Of a stretch of DNA of 64,000 nt, positions 1 through 8,108 are shown in pieces. Source of the stretch: an uncultured Marivita sp. (GTDB lineage: Bacteria; Pseudomonadota; Alphaproteobacteria; Rhodobacterales; Rhodobacteraceae); the NCBI RefSeq assembly GCF_947488135.1, contig NZ_CANKYW010000001.1, forward strand, positions 1,054,001 through 1,118,000, in the 5' to 3' direction. How positions within the stretch are numbered: the first letter of the stretch is position 1; each line of letters opens with the position of its first letter. The notes under the pieces were generated by a model. That model saw only the letters and a list, made by a program, of their open reading frames with translations, ran no database searches and was not told the DNA's origin. The position numbers were made by a program, and so were the translations under genes.

Positions 1-835
1 TATCGCGCGCCGCTTGATGCTGCGACAGGTGGGCGAGCATCATCCAGCGGTTATCCGTTCGGGACCACAACATGAACGGCGTGAAGAACTTGGCTCCGCT
101 GTTTTTGTGAATGTGCGCCATCAACGCGCGCTGCGTGATCGCGCGGCCCATACTTTCATCTTTGCGCTGCTGCCAATCAGCAATGAACCGGGCATCAATA
201 CCAAATTGCCGGTACAGCAAGAGGTCCGCTGATGTGTCTTGCAAATAGTTCAGCAGGCTATCAATCGCGAAGTTGAGCACGACCTCCGCGCGGTCCAGCG
301 ACCTAAAAATGGTCTGGATCGCCGACATCGGCACGTCGGAATATCCGAACTGATCCAAGAAGAAGATCGAACGCCCTTTGCGCTGCGTTGCCGTGATTTG
401 CTGCATGATGGTTGGCAGGTGATCTACAAAGGTTCCTTCGAAGATTGTAATGCGCGGATCGTCGGCGGCGTATCCTCGGCCCAGCATTTCCCGACGCAGC
501 GCTGCCACATGTTCCGGTTCATCATCGACAAAGATGAACCGGGCGTTGATCTCTAAAGGCTTCTCTCGCCCTTCGTTCAGTCTAACCGCTGCGTCCTCGA
601 CAGCGTTGAGCAGTACCAGCGGACTGCCTGCCCGTGTTTCTGCTCCATCCGAGTAGGCGCCGCCGCCGCTGAAGCCATCAACCAGTGTGATGTTGAGACG
701 GTCCTGCGCCGGGTTGCGGACGACCGTATCAAAGTAGACGTCTAGGTAATTCTTGAGGACGTTGAGTTTGCGCTTTGTATGTTCTTCGATATGCGGCAGC
801 ACACCGTCTGGTCCCCAGATGAAGTTTTTCGCCAT
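1..835 (-). CDS. tcmP: Three-Cys-motif partner protein TcmP, C-terminal part beyond window
   Basis: Reading the minus strand from the ATG at 833-835 gives an open frame of 278 codons that runs off the left edge, so only the N-terminal part is visible. The sequence has a glycine-rich segment DGFSGGGAY near residue 55 and FFLDQFGYSDVP near residue 160. Their order and form resemble motifs I and IV of Rossmann-fold methyltransferases, and they match what I remember of the TcmP family. Members of that family sit beside DUF5131 (Gp37/Gp68) genes, and here the DUF5131 stop lies only 7 nt upstream, so the two are almost certainly cotranscribed. The biochemical activity of TcmP is not established to my knowledge; methyl transfer or another nucleotide-dependent reaction is only inferred from the fold. 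Alternative identity: an unrelated methyltransferase-like protein. Confidence 0.8.
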   Translation of the reverse strand, partial: MAKNFIWGPDGVLPHIEEHTKRKLNVLKNYLDVYFDTVVRNPAQDRLNITLVDGFSGGGAYSDGAETRAGSPLVLLNAVEDAAVRLNEGREKPLEINARFIFVDDEPEHVAALRREMLGRGYAADDPRITIFEGTFVDHLPTIMQQITATQRKGRSIFFLDQFGYSDVPMSAIQTIFRSLDRAEVVLNFAIDSLLNYLQDTSADLLLYRQFGIDARFIADWQQRKDESMGRAITQRALMAHIHKNSGAKFFTPFMLWSRTDNRWMMLAHLSQHQAARD

Positions 836-842
836 TCGCACC

Positions 843-1601
843 CTAACCCGTTAATTCTGCCATTATTGCCTCGGGCACGATCTGCCACGGGAACCCGTTC
901 CATTCCTCGCCCTCAAGCAGTCGTCCACCTGCCTTCGGACGAGGCCCACCCCACTGCTTGAAGAAGAAAGCCACATCGTAACGCTCGCAGGCAATTCGCA
1001 GTTCGGTCGCCCATGCAGGCTCCATTGGTCTTGCTCTTGGACCACTTTCGCCGCCGACAATCGCCCATGCGATGCCTGCCAAATCAACTTCGCCAATTGG
1101 CCCGAGAAGTGGTTCAAAAGATATGAACCGCGCGTCCGAATTGATCTGGCGCAGGTGCTCGATGCGGCCTTTGTGCGCGCTATCTTCGACCGAGACACCG
1201 AGCCAGATATGCGATGGGACACGTCCGCCCTCATACCGTCGTTTGACGTAATTTCGCATCAGTGACGACCGCTTGGTCAGCACCTGATAGACGTGCCAGT
1301 TCGCGGCCTCCATCGCATCGAACACCGCATCAATGTGCGCCTTCGGAATGTCCTTGTGGAACAGGTCGCTCATCGAATTGACGAAGATCATCCGCGGCTT
1401 CTTCCAACGGGTGGGTTGTCCCAGCCTCGACGGCCAAAGGCGCAGGTCAAAGCCCTGTTCATACGGATGCCCTTCAATTCCGCGCCAGCGTTCCGCAAAC
1501 CGCTCTGCATAGCAGTTGTCGCAGCCGGGTCCGATCTTCGTGCATCCCGTCACCGGGTTCCACGTCGCATCCGTCCATTCTATCTCAGATTTCTGTGCCA
1601 T
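843..1601 (-). CDS. DUF5131 / phage Gp37-Gp68 family protein with three-Cys motif
   Basis: The predicted protein has 252 residues starting MAQKSEIEWTDATWNPVTGC. Three cysteines at residues 20, 27 and 30 form C-x6-C-x2-C followed by YAE. This spacing recalls the iron-sulfur cysteines of radical SAM proteins, although it is not the classical CxxxCxxC. Further family-typical blocks are FVNSMSDLFH, IWLGVSVED, FISFEPLLGPI, IVGGESGP and FFFKQWGG. The frame is open further upstream, but the ATG at 1599-1601 gives the usual family N terminus; an ATG three codons earlier is also possible. The gene lies directly before tcmP on the same strand. Members occur in phages and islands. The reaction is unknown to me; a radical or modification chemistry acting with TcmP is inference from the cysteine motif and the conserved pairing. 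Confidence 0.85.
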   Translation of the reverse strand: MAQKSEIEWTDATWNPVTGCTKIGPGCDNCYAERFAERWRGIEGHPYEQGFDLRLWPSRLGQPTRWKKPRMIFVNSMSDLFHKDIPKAHIDAVFDAMEAANWHVYQVLTKRSSLMRNYVKRRYEGGRVPSHIWLGVSVEDSAHKGRIEHLRQINSDARFISFEPLLGPIGEVDLAGIAWAIVGGESGPRARPMEPAWATELRIACERYDVAFFFKQWGGPRPKAGGRLLEGEEWNGFPWQIVPEAIMAELTG

Positions 1602-1944
1602 GCCTCGCATCCTGTTTTTGTGGATAACTCTACGCCAAGGTGCACAAAAAGGGAACATCCAAATCTGTTCGAGTCGGAGACAGTGCAATGCACGCGTGGT
1701 CGAGATGATTGATCGACAGATGCATGGCTTACTGTTCGGTACACGCTGCGGTCATCGAGGCCAGCATCTCGCGATAGCAGCGAATGTCTCCTTCAGCGAG
1801 CCGCAGGGCAGCATGCGATCTTCGAATCCAGGTCCGGTATAGGCCGGACCCGTTGCGGTCAAGTATAACCGCGAGTCGCTCGCGGTCAGCACAAGATGAG
1901 TAAAGGGCACCCCGCCCGGTGATCCCGGGCGGGGCGGTCTGCTG
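1602..1944. other. Intergenic region between DUF736 and DUF5131 genes
   Basis: No convincing gene was found in these 343 bases. The part next to DUF736 holds the strong hairpin listed separately. A perfect inverted repeat with 8-bp arms ACCGCGAG and CTCGCGGT lies at 1868-1886. On the minus strand a 46-codon frame (1752-1892, GTG start) and an overlapping longer frame without a start codon both read protein-like. One of them may be a small gene or a decayed remnant. I cannot decide between these and do not call a CDS. Confidence 0.5.
1910..1934 (-). terminator. Terminator-like hairpin downstream of DUF736 gene
   Basis: A perfect 10-bp GC stem (1910-1919 with 1925-1934) with a 5-nt loop lies 10 nt after the DUF736 stop codon. 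On the minus strand it is followed by TGCCCTTTACT, so the U tract is weak. It most likely ends or stabilises the DUF736 transcript. Confidence 0.6.
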
Positions 1945-2283
1945 TCAGTCGCCGTTGCGGCGGGTGTTGGGGCGTGACCAGATGAGGCTGAAGGTCTCTT
2001 CGCCGCCTTCGATCACCGTGTCGTCGAAGAGGTTGGCGTAGATCGGCTGGGTGAAGCTCGGGTCGTCGAGCTTGAGGCTCAGGTAGTCGCGGCCCTCGGT
2101 CGAGCGCTTGGACCAGGCGGCGCCGATCTCGGCCCGGCCGACGAAGACGCGGTGCGAGGGGGCGTTGTCGTTCGGGGTGCTGTCCTCGGGGACGATGCGG
2201 ACGGCTTTCGCCTGCACGCTCAGGGTGACGATTTCTCCGACGTATTCGCTGCCGGTCTTCTTGAAGGTTCCGATGGTGGCCAT
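1945..2283 (-). CDS. DUF736 family protein
   Basis: The protein has 112 residues and starts MATIGTFKKTGSEYVGEI, the typical N terminus of DUF736. The family is small, beta-rich and of unknown function, and is found on plasmids and integrative elements of alphaproteobacteria. The start at 2281-2283 is supported by an AAAGGAG ribosome site 6 nt upstream and by family length; the open frame extends further but the extension lacks family similarity. The leader contains a hairpin with loop AAGGG and a 13-nt block shared with the DUF2493 leader. The neighbours are other island backbone genes. No function is proposed. Confidence 0.9.
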   Translation of the reverse strand: MATIGTFKKTGSEYVGEIVTLSVQAKAVRIVPEDSTPNDNAPSHRVFVGRAEIGAAWSKRSTEGRDYLSLKLDDPSFTQPIYANLFDDTVIEGGEETFSLIWSRPNTRRNGD

Positions 2284-2940
2284 GTCATTTCTCCTTTTGG
2301 CTTGTCCGAGCCCGCGCCCTTCGCGGCCTCGATGGCGATCGTCAGGACCGGGGCGATCCGCCGACGCAGCCCCTGTGGCCCGCAACGCTAGCGGAGGACG
2401 GCAAGGCCGGTCTTTCTTGTCCCGCGAGGAATGGCGGACCCGATATTTTTCGGGGGCGCCAGGGGAAGAAAGTCCGGACCGGCCGTTGCGGCCTAGGCGG
2501 TCGAGGCGTCAGCCGATCCCGGTCAGATCAGCCGCTGAGAGGCCCGCAAGGGACGCGTGGCGTCATGCCATGGGAGAAGGGATGACTGGCTACCTTTGGA
2601 CCGCGCAAGACCCGGGCAGTGGAGGTCGTGCAAAGACAGGTTTTAGCGTGCAGGCGGAAACAGTGCATGTCCCGGACGTGCCCCATGATTCCGCGAATAC
2701 CCCTCGCACCGTGCGTGCGTTTGTCTGCCGTGATGTTCGGTCTGCCGGCGACCCAAGTGCATGCGCGACCGGGGTCATGCGCCATGACGTGGGTCTCAGT
2801 GATCTGGCTTTGCTCAGCCGGTCCTGCCGAGCCGCAACGCTGTGGTAAAGGCGAAGATCGAGACCTGTTGCCTCAATCGGTTGCGGTGCACGCTGACGAT
2901 TTGGCCTACAGCGCGCAGCGGCGCAAGCTTCACAGGGCGT
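2284..2940. other. 657-bp gap between DUF736 and membrane-protein gene
   Basis: I find no recognisable gene here on either strand. The frames that are open have no family features and no ribosome site. The first 120 bases are the GC-rich DUF736 leader. It has a hairpin at 2308-2330 and the block AGCGGAGGACGGC at 2390-2402, which recurs in front of DUF2493. The remainder holds no palindrome or repeat that I could recognise. It could contain a decayed gene or an unrecognised RNA. Confidence 0.5.
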
Positions 2941-3393
2941 TCAGTGTTCGTCGAAAGACCTGTGTAGGTGCGGGTCGGACATGGCGTTGACCTCGGACCA
3001 GCCCGATACCCGCGCCCATGCGGTCCCACCCACGACCAGCGCCCCCAGCCAGGACAAGAAGGTGATGGTGACTGCGCCCGCGCTGCCGAATTCAGCAAGG
3101 CCTTTTGCGGCATGAAACCCGGCGATTCCGGCAGGGATCGCGTAGATCAGGCCGATGGCAAGTTTGATGGGGATGGAGCGGATGCGGTCGAAGGCGAATT
3201 CCCCCAGAGCGGCGACCAAGCCGCCTATAGAGAGGCCCGCAATGATCGACAGGAAGACGCCTTGGCCCGTTTTATAGAGATACATGCCGGACGTCAGGCC
3301 GATCGCGAAGGGCAGGGCGTAGACGGCCAGGTTGAACAGGATCCAGCAGAGGGCACCAAGGCCGAACAGCGCAAAGAGGGTGGAGACAAACAT
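2941..3393 (-). CDS. Small integral membrane protein of the island
   Basis: The 150-residue product starts MFVSTLFALFGLGALCWILF and shows about four hydrophobic segments (near residues 5-25, 28-48, 75-95 and 108-128), many of them glycine-rich. Only the short C-terminal tail, ending DPHLHRSFDEH, is clearly hydrophilic. I chose the ATG at 3391-3393 because it is preceded by GGGAG and because the frame upstream of it is arginine- and cysteine-rich without membrane character. The gene lies between DUF2493 and DUF736, on the same strand. I do not recognise a family. A membrane role in the element, for example as an immunity or channel protein, would be speculation. Confidence 0.65.
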   Translation of the reverse strand: MFVSTLFALFGLGALCWILFNLAVYALPFAIGLTSGMYLYKTGQGVFLSIIAGLSIGGLVAALGEFAFDRIRSIPIKLAIGLIYAIPAGIAGFHAAKGLAEFGSAGAVTITFLSWLGALVVGGTAWARVSGWSEVNAMSDPHLHRSFDEH

Positions 3394-3511
3394 GAGGCAC
3401 TCCCGTCGAGAACAAGGATCGCGCCGCCACCTCCTCCATTGGCACGGGCAGATCATAGCAGAAGACGGCCCACCCCGGGAGAGTCCAGGGCGGGCATCGG
3501 CGGAAATCCGG

Positions 3512-4438
3512 TCATGCCGATGGTGGGGCTTTCGGACGGAAATCGAAGAGCGGAATGCCCATCGTACGGGCTTTGTCGGCGAGGTTTTCGGTGATGCCGG
3601 AGCCCGGGAAGACGATGAGCCCGATGGGCATGGTGTCGAGCAACCGGTCGTTGCGCTTGAACGGGGCCGACTTGCCGTGCCGCGTCCAGTCGGGTTTGAA
3701 GACGATCTGCGTCACGCCGCGCTTGTTGGCCCAGGCGGCGGCGATGCGTTCGGCCCCGCGTGGCGCGCCGCCGTGCAACAGGACCATGTCGGCATGTTTC
3801 GCGTGGACGCGGTCGAGGGCCGCCCAGATGGCCGTGTGATCGCTGCAATCGAGCCCGCCGCTAAAGGCGATCTTCGTGCCTTGCGGCAGCAGCGGTTCCA
3901 GATCGGCGCGGCGTTTCGCAGCCAGGTGGTCCCGGCTGTCGATCAGCGAGGCGGTCATCGTGCGGCGGTTCACATGGCTGCCGGACCTTGGGTGCCAGGT
4001 CTGGCCGAGATGGGTCTCGAAGAGATCTGCCGCGAGATCGCGCATGGCCTCGTAGGCGTTGCGCCGTTCGAGCAACGTGATGCCCTCGGCGATTAAGGTC
4101 TCGAGCTCAACCGAGCGGACTTCGGATCCGTCCTGCTCGCGTTGCGACCGCTTCTGCGCCTGTTCGTTGGTGTCGAGGTCGCGGCCCGTGCGCTCGGTCG
4201 TGCGGTGGAAGAGGTTCGTCGTGGACCAGAGCAGGTCTTCGAGGTCGGGCTCCAGACGGGTATCGGAGAGAGTTGAGACGAGCGCGTCGAAGATGTCGGC
4301 GACGGCGGAACGAATGGCGTCGGGATCCGGCAGGGGACGGGGATCGGGCTCGTCGGTGAAGGGGCGCCAGCCGTAGAGCTGCAGTTCCTCGAGCACTACG
4401 GCCGTGGAGGATCGGGTTTGAACATGGGTCTCGGTCAT
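3512..4438 (-). CDS. DUF2493 / YspA-type SLOG-fold protein
   Basis: The 308-residue product starts MTETHVQTRSS and carries a C-terminal domain of about 120 residues with FSGGLDCSDH, LHGGAPRGAERIAAAWA, FKPDWTRHGKSAPFKRND and IVFPGSGIT. These are the hallmarks of DUF2493, placed in the SLOG (Smf/DprA-LOG) superfamily proposed to bind nucleotide-derived ligands. The N-terminal 180 residues are predicted helical and typical of the plasmid and island version. The ATG at 4436-4438 has GGAG 9 nt upstream; the longer frame upstream is low-complexity shadow. The leader holds a 10-bp hairpin with loop AGAGG. The gene belongs to the conserved island block with the Toprim and ParB-like genes. Ligand and role are unknown. 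Confidence 0.88.
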   Translation of the reverse strand: MTETHVQTRSSTAVVLEELQLYGWRPFTDEPDPRPLPDPDAIRSAVADIFDALVSTLSDTRLEPDLEDLLWSTTNLFHRTTERTGRDLDTNEQAQKRSQREQDGSEVRSVELETLIAEGITLLERRNAYEAMRDLAADLFETHLGQTWHPRSGSHVNRRTMTASLIDSRDHLAAKRRADLEPLLPQGTKIAFSGGLDCSDHTAIWAALDRVHAKHADMVLLHGGAPRGAERIAAAWANKRGVTQIVFKPDWTRHGKSAPFKRNDRLLDTMPIGLIVFPGSGITENLADKARTMGIPLFDFRPKAPPSA

Positions 4439-4461
4439 GATGTCGTCTCCGCTTTTGAAGA

Positions 4462-4476
4462 CCGCGCCTCTCGCGG
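4462..4476 (-). promoter_or_regulatory. AGAGG-loop hairpin in DUF2493 leader
   Basis: On the minus strand, CCGCG at 4472-4476 pairs with CGCGG at 4462-4466 around the loop AGAGG at 4467-4471. The stem extends outward by further pairs, including one G-U, to about 10 bp. The loop begins 29 nt upstream of the DUF2493 ATG. The same pentaloop occurs in the hairpins before the ParB-like and DUF932 genes. The block AGCGGAGGACGGC at 4546-4558 is shared with the DUF736 leader at almost the same distance from the start codon (108 against 107 nt). Confidence 0.55.
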
Positions 4477-4664
4477 CCTTCCCGGGAGACGGAAAAGCGG
4501 GGGCCGGGCGGGTCTGCACCGCCGCGCCTGCGGCGGCCGAAGCGAAGCGGAGGACGGCTTGCCGTTGCGGGACCGGCCGGGCTCTGCTCCGTCTCGACCG
4601 CTCTCGGAAGGCCGGAAGGCGTGGCTCTGATTTCGGAGGCACTGACCGGAGATATCGTGCCCGA

Positions 4665-5708
4665 TCAGTCGAATGCGAGATCGAGGAGCACGGCAGCGTC
4701 CTCCGGCGCCAGTTGCGGACGCAGTTGCGCGCGCAGTTCGTCGAGGCCGGTGGCGCGCAGGTCGTCGTTGAAGTCGCCGAGACGCGGAGAGAGGCGGATA
4801 ATGTCGATCTGGGAACAGCCGGCATGTCGTTCCATCTGCTCCGCAGCGGTCACGCCTGCCGGATCGGGATCGACGGCGATGTAGAGGCGATGCAGACCCA
4901 TGGGCAGCTTGAGGGCGGCGAGGTGGTTGGCGGACAGAGCCGCGACGCATGCCATCCTTGGTAGCGCGAGGTGCAGGGAGATCATGGTCTCCAGGCCTTC
5001 GCCGACAAGCAGGACGCCGTTCGGTTCGCCAATGCGAAAACCGTGGCCGAGGAGATTGCCCATGGCCTTGCGCGGTGGACTGACAGGGGCCTTGTCCGCT
5101 GTGGCGGGGTCAAGCCAGGTGCGGTGCAGGCCGGTAAGCCGTCCGTCGAGGTCCGTCACCTTGGCGAGCAGGGCGGGCCAGGTCTCGGGTGGATTCCCAG
5201 ACCGGTGTTCCTCGCGCCAATAGTAGCACCTCGGGTGAAATCGAAGACTGTCGAGATGCCCTAGTCCCGTGAGGCCGCGTTTTGCGAGATATCGTTCGGC
5301 CAGCGTGCCTGAAATCGGCTCGCCGATAGCCCAGAGCCGCCGCGCGGCCTCGGGTGAGCCGCGAGATGCTGGCAGATTGGCGGCGCGGTGCCTGTCCGTC
5401 TGCGGCAGGCTGAGAAACCGGCGCGCTTCGTCCAGCGTGTCCCTCAGCGTGGTGATCCCCTTGTTCAGGGCGATCAGGTCCAGAAGGTCCCCATGCTGCC
5501 CGGTTGCTGAATCGGTCCACTTGCCAGCTGCGCCGGGCCCGGAGGTCGGACCCGACAGCCGTACATAGAGGCTGCGACCGGGCGTATTCTGCACGTCACC
5601 GACGATCCAATACCGGCCCTGCTTGCGGCCGTTCGAGAGGTAGTGGCGGCAGACGGTCTCCGCCTCCTCGGCAAGGCGGCGGGCGATGTCTGCGGCGAGG
5701 CTGTGCAT
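4665..5708 (-). CDS. Toprim domain protein, DUF7146-like primase-related
   Basis: The 347-residue product starts MHSLAADIARRLAEEAE. The N-terminal half resembles the DUF7146 region of mobile-element primase-like proteins. The C-terminal half holds a Toprim domain with LLVGEGLETMISLHLA (catalytic Glu) and YIAVDPDPAG (the DxD motif). Such proteins are thought to act in replication or DNA processing of plasmids and integrative elements. The start at 5706-5708 has an AGGAGG site 9 nt upstream. The frame is open upstream into the ParB-like gene, but those residues are a shadow of it. A long hairpin with a T tract lies just upstream. No zinc-finger domain is visible, so it is not a standard DnaG. 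Confidence 0.82.
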   Translation of the reverse strand: MHSLAADIARRLAEEAETVCRHYLSNGRKQGRYWIVGDVQNTPGRSLYVRLSGPTSGPGAAGKWTDSATGQHGDLLDLIALNKGITTLRDTLDEARRFLSLPQTDRHRAANLPASRGSPEAARRLWAIGEPISGTLAERYLAKRGLTGLGHLDSLRFHPRCYYWREEHRSGNPPETWPALLAKVTDLDGRLTGLHRTWLDPATADKAPVSPPRKAMGNLLGHGFRIGEPNGVLLVGEGLETMISLHLALPRMACVAALSANHLAALKLPMGLHRLYIAVDPDPAGVTAAEQMERHAGCSQIDIIRLSPRLGDFNDDLRATGLDELRAQLRPQLAPEDAAVLLDLAFD

Positions 5709-5733
5709 GCTCTGTGCCTCCTGTCGTGGATAG

Positions 5734-5764
5734 AAAAAGGGGCCCGCCATTTCTGGCGGACCCC
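5734..5764 (-). terminator. Hairpin with T tract between ParB-like and Toprim genes
   Basis: On the minus strand a 10-bp stem (5755-5764 with 5739-5748, one G-U pair) with a 6-nt loop is followed directly by five T residues at 5734-5738. It lies 45 nt after the ParB-like stop and ends about 26 nt before the Toprim start. It could terminate part of the ParB-like transcript or act as an attenuator for the Toprim gene. Confidence 0.6.
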
Positions 5765-5808
5765 GGCTGCCGGAACTCGGGGGGAAGGAGCTCCGACCTG
5801 CTCGAAGG

Positions 5809-7938
5809 TCACTCGGCGGCAGTTCGGGCGAAGGCGTCACCGGCGACGGGATCATCTTCCTCCATGGGGTCGGAATCTCCGATAGCCGGTTCGCCGCCGT
5901 CTTCCGCCGATTGCGCTTCGCCGCTGTCAGGATCGTCGTTCGAAGGCTCTTCATCCGCGGTGTCCGCATGGTCGACCAGTTCGATCTCCGGTGCGTCCTC
6001 TTCCGGCAGCGGCGGCGTGCGCAGCGGGTCCGGCAGCCAGCCGGTACCGACGAGCAGGTCCTCTGCGGCCATCACCATCTCGGCCTTCTTCAGCCCGGCG
6101 ATCCTGTCAGCGGCGTCTTCGCCTTTCGCCTCGCGCACGGCCTTGAGGATGCGCGCCTTGGTCACGCGGCCGAGGTAGCTGTCGCCCGTCGCCGTCCAGC
6201 CCGCCTTTGCCATGTCGAGCCCGACGGTCCCGGCCAGCACATCCGCGTGCGCGATGGCCCGCGGTCGGCGCTGGTAGGGGTCGTGGACGGCGTTCACGCT
6301 CATCGCCACGCAATGGGCGAAAAGCGCCTCGCGGCTGCAGCTGTCGAACTCGGTCAGGGCCTCCCAGAGGTCCTCGGGTGCCTTCGGCAGGTTCCGTGCC
6401 CAGGTCTCGTGACACTGGTCGATGGCCTGCGCGTAGGCCGTGTCGCCGAGGCCCGGCACCTGCGATCCGAACCCCGCGTTGCGCGGTTCGATCTCGACGC
6501 AGCTGTCGACGGCGTAGCGATAGAAGAGCCGCAGGACCATCGCGTGCAGGGCCGCGAGGAAGGCGACCTGCGGGTCCTGGGCCAGGGCGTTGCGCAGCGC
6601 CAGGGTGCGATGGGCCGTCAGTTCCATCACGAGGCGGTCGGAAAGCGGTTTCAGGCCCTCGTCCTCTTCTTCGTCGTCCGCCGCGGATGTGACGGTGTCA
6701 TCGGTGTCGGCGACCCGTGCCGCTTCCGGTACAACCTCGCCGGTGTCCTCCACCTCCTCGACAGGCTCATCCTCGGGCCGGACGTAGCCGCGCTCGACCC
6801 GCAGCCGCCCGGAACTGTCGATGCTGACGAAGGCTCCTGCCAGCGCGAGGTCGTCGGCCTCGTACCGGATCGGACGCGCCTCGAGGGCCTCCATCGCCTC
6901 CTCGATCTCGCCCAACCGGGCATCGACATCGTCAGGCAACTCGTCGGCCTCTGCATGTTCGGCCTCGAGCGCGTCGTATTCAGCCTTCAGCGCCTGGTAG
7001 CAGGCCTCCTCCTCGTCGCTCATCGGCACCGCCTCGCCATGGACCCGGCGCATCCCGAAGCTGTAGCCATAGGGGAACTCGGTGTCGACCTCGACCCATT
7101 TCCAGCCCTCGCTGCGCACCGTCTCAGCCTCCTCGGCGAGTTTCTCGCGCACCATGACGTCGAGCAGCGCGGCATCCTGCAGCCAGCCGCCGTCGTCCTG
7201 CTGGAACAGGTCGCGCAGGATTTCGCCCCCTGCCTCGACGTAGTCGTCGAGCCCGACGAATTGCGCCCGCTTATCCGACGCCCGCACCGCACCCTCGGTC
7301 AGCATGCGGCGGATCTCGTAGGGCTGCCGCGAATAGTGCCGCTGCAGCGCCTCCCAGACCTGCTCCTGCCACGCGTGATCGGGGTTGACCGTGAAAGCCA
7401 TGAGCTGGTCGAGCGTCATCTCCTCCTCGGCATAGGAATCGAGCAGCGACGGCGCGACGGCGGCGAGCTTCAGCCGCTGCTTGACCACGCTGGCCGGGAC
7501 GAAAAAGGCCGCGGCGATTTCCTCCTCGGTGCGGCCTTTCTCGCGCATCGCCTGGAAGGCGCGGAACTGGTCGAGCGGATGCAGCGGCGCGCGCTGGACG
7601 TTCTCGGCGAGGCTGTCTTCCTCGGCCAGCCCGTCCGTGCGGATGATGCAGGGCACCAGCGCGGTCTTGTTCATGCGCTTCTGCTTGACGAGCAGTTCCA
7701 GCGCCCGGAACCGCCGCCCACCCGCGGGGATCGTGTACATGCTGGTCTCGGCGCCGCTGTCGTCCAGCACGGGCCGCACGGTGATGGAGCTGAGCAGCGT
7801 CCGCCGCGCGATGTCTTCGGCCAGTTCTTCGATCGACACGCCCGCCTTGACGTGGCGCACGTTCGACTGGCTGAGCATCAGCTTGTTGAAGGGGATGTCG
7901 CGCGAGGCGCTCAGGGTGATCTTCTGCTGCTTGGTCAT
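5809..7938 (-). CDS. Large ParB/RepB/Spo0J-type nuclease-fold protein of the island
   Basis: The 709-residue protein starts MTKQQKITLSASRDIPFNKL. Residues 15-220 form a ParB-type domain: AGGRRFRAL at about 93-101 and the arginine patch ENVQRAPLHPLDQ at about 132-144 are the ParB boxes, followed by a helix-turn-helix region (EEEIAAAFFVPASVVKQRL). The rest is acidic, with long Glu- and Asp-rich stretches near the middle and the C terminus. This is much longer than chromosomal ParB (about 300 residues) and typical of element-encoded ParB-like proteins in alphaproteobacteria. No parA is next to it, so a role in expression control or replication is as likely as partition. The leader holds a conserved structured element shared with the DUF932 gene. 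Confidence 0.88.
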   Translation of the reverse strand: MTKQQKITLSASRDIPFNKLMLSQSNVRHVKAGVSIEELAEDIARRTLLSSITVRPVLDDSGAETSMYTIPAGGRRFRALELLVKQKRMNKTALVPCIIRTDGLAEEDSLAENVQRAPLHPLDQFRAFQAMREKGRTEEEIAAAFFVPASVVKQRLKLAAVAPSLLDSYAEEEMTLDQLMAFTVNPDHAWQEQVWEALQRHYSRQPYEIRRMLTEGAVRASDKRAQFVGLDDYVEAGGEILRDLFQQDDGGWLQDAALLDVMVREKLAEEAETVRSEGWKWVEVDTEFPYGYSFGMRRVHGEAVPMSDEEEACYQALKAEYDALEAEHAEADELPDDVDARLGEIEEAMEALEARPIRYEADDLALAGAFVSIDSSGRLRVERGYVRPEDEPVEEVEDTGEVVPEAARVADTDDTVTSAADDEEEDEGLKPLSDRLVMELTAHRTLALRNALAQDPQVAFLAALHAMVLRLFYRYAVDSCVEIEPRNAGFGSQVPGLGDTAYAQAIDQCHETWARNLPKAPEDLWEALTEFDSCSREALFAHCVAMSVNAVHDPYQRRPRAIAHADVLAGTVGLDMAKAGWTATGDSYLGRVTKARILKAVREAKGEDAADRIAGLKKAEMVMAAEDLLVGTGWLPDPLRTPPLPEEDAPEIELVDHADTADEEPSNDDPDSGEAQSAEDGGEPAIGDSDPMEEDDPVAGDAFARTAAE

Positions 7939-8025
7939 CGGGATATCTCCGCGACGGGCCAGCCGGGAGCCTCTCTCCCGACCTCCAAACCCGTCACGGA
8001 AAACCCGGCACCCCTCTTACTCTGG
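7939..8025 (-). promoter_or_regulatory. Structured 5' leader of ParB-like gene (copy A)
   Basis: On the minus strand an outer stem (GTGACGGG at 7990-7997 with CCCGTCGC at 7951-7958, one G-U pair) encloses a hairpin. The hairpin arms are CGGGAG at 7975-7980 and CTCCCG at 7964-7969, around the loop AGAGG. The ribosome site GGAG directly follows the outer stem, and 12 nt separate the stem from the ATG. The leader before DUF932 has the same layout, spacing and loop with compensatory base changes. This supports a selected RNA structure, probably controlling translation. Confidence 0.7.
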
Positions 8026-8049
8026 AGGCACCGCATAGGTCATATGAAC

Positions 8050-8078
8050 TTGCAAATCAATCCATATGGCCCTATATC
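8050..8078 (+). promoter_or_regulatory. Promoter of the Xre-RES pair with internal palindromes
   Basis: TTGCAA at 8050-8055 and TATATC at 8073-8078 are separated by 17 bp, the ideal sigma-70 spacing. CATATG repeats at 8041-8046 and 8063-8068 form an inverted arrangement, and the second is part of the palindrome CCATATGG inside the spacer. This is a plausible operator for autorepression by the Xre antitoxin. The Shine-Dalgarno AAGGAG lies before the ATG at 8109. Confidence 0.55.
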
Positions 8079-8108
8079 ATCAGTCAAGCTAGGAAGGAGC
8101 GCCAACAC

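Noticed and set aside
1800-1850. TTCGAATCC resembling a tRNA T-loop
   Set aside because: No matching acceptor, D or anticodon arms could be drawn on either strand.
2460-2500. Sequence resembling the conserved GAGGAAAGTCCGG of RNase P RNA
   Set aside because: Only this short match is present. The other conserved RNase P regions and the 3' terminal pairing are missing in the following 400 bases.
5809-7938. Complete partition (ParAB) system
   Set aside because: No parA-like ATPase gene is adjacent, and no parS-like repeat array was recognised, so partition is not claimed.
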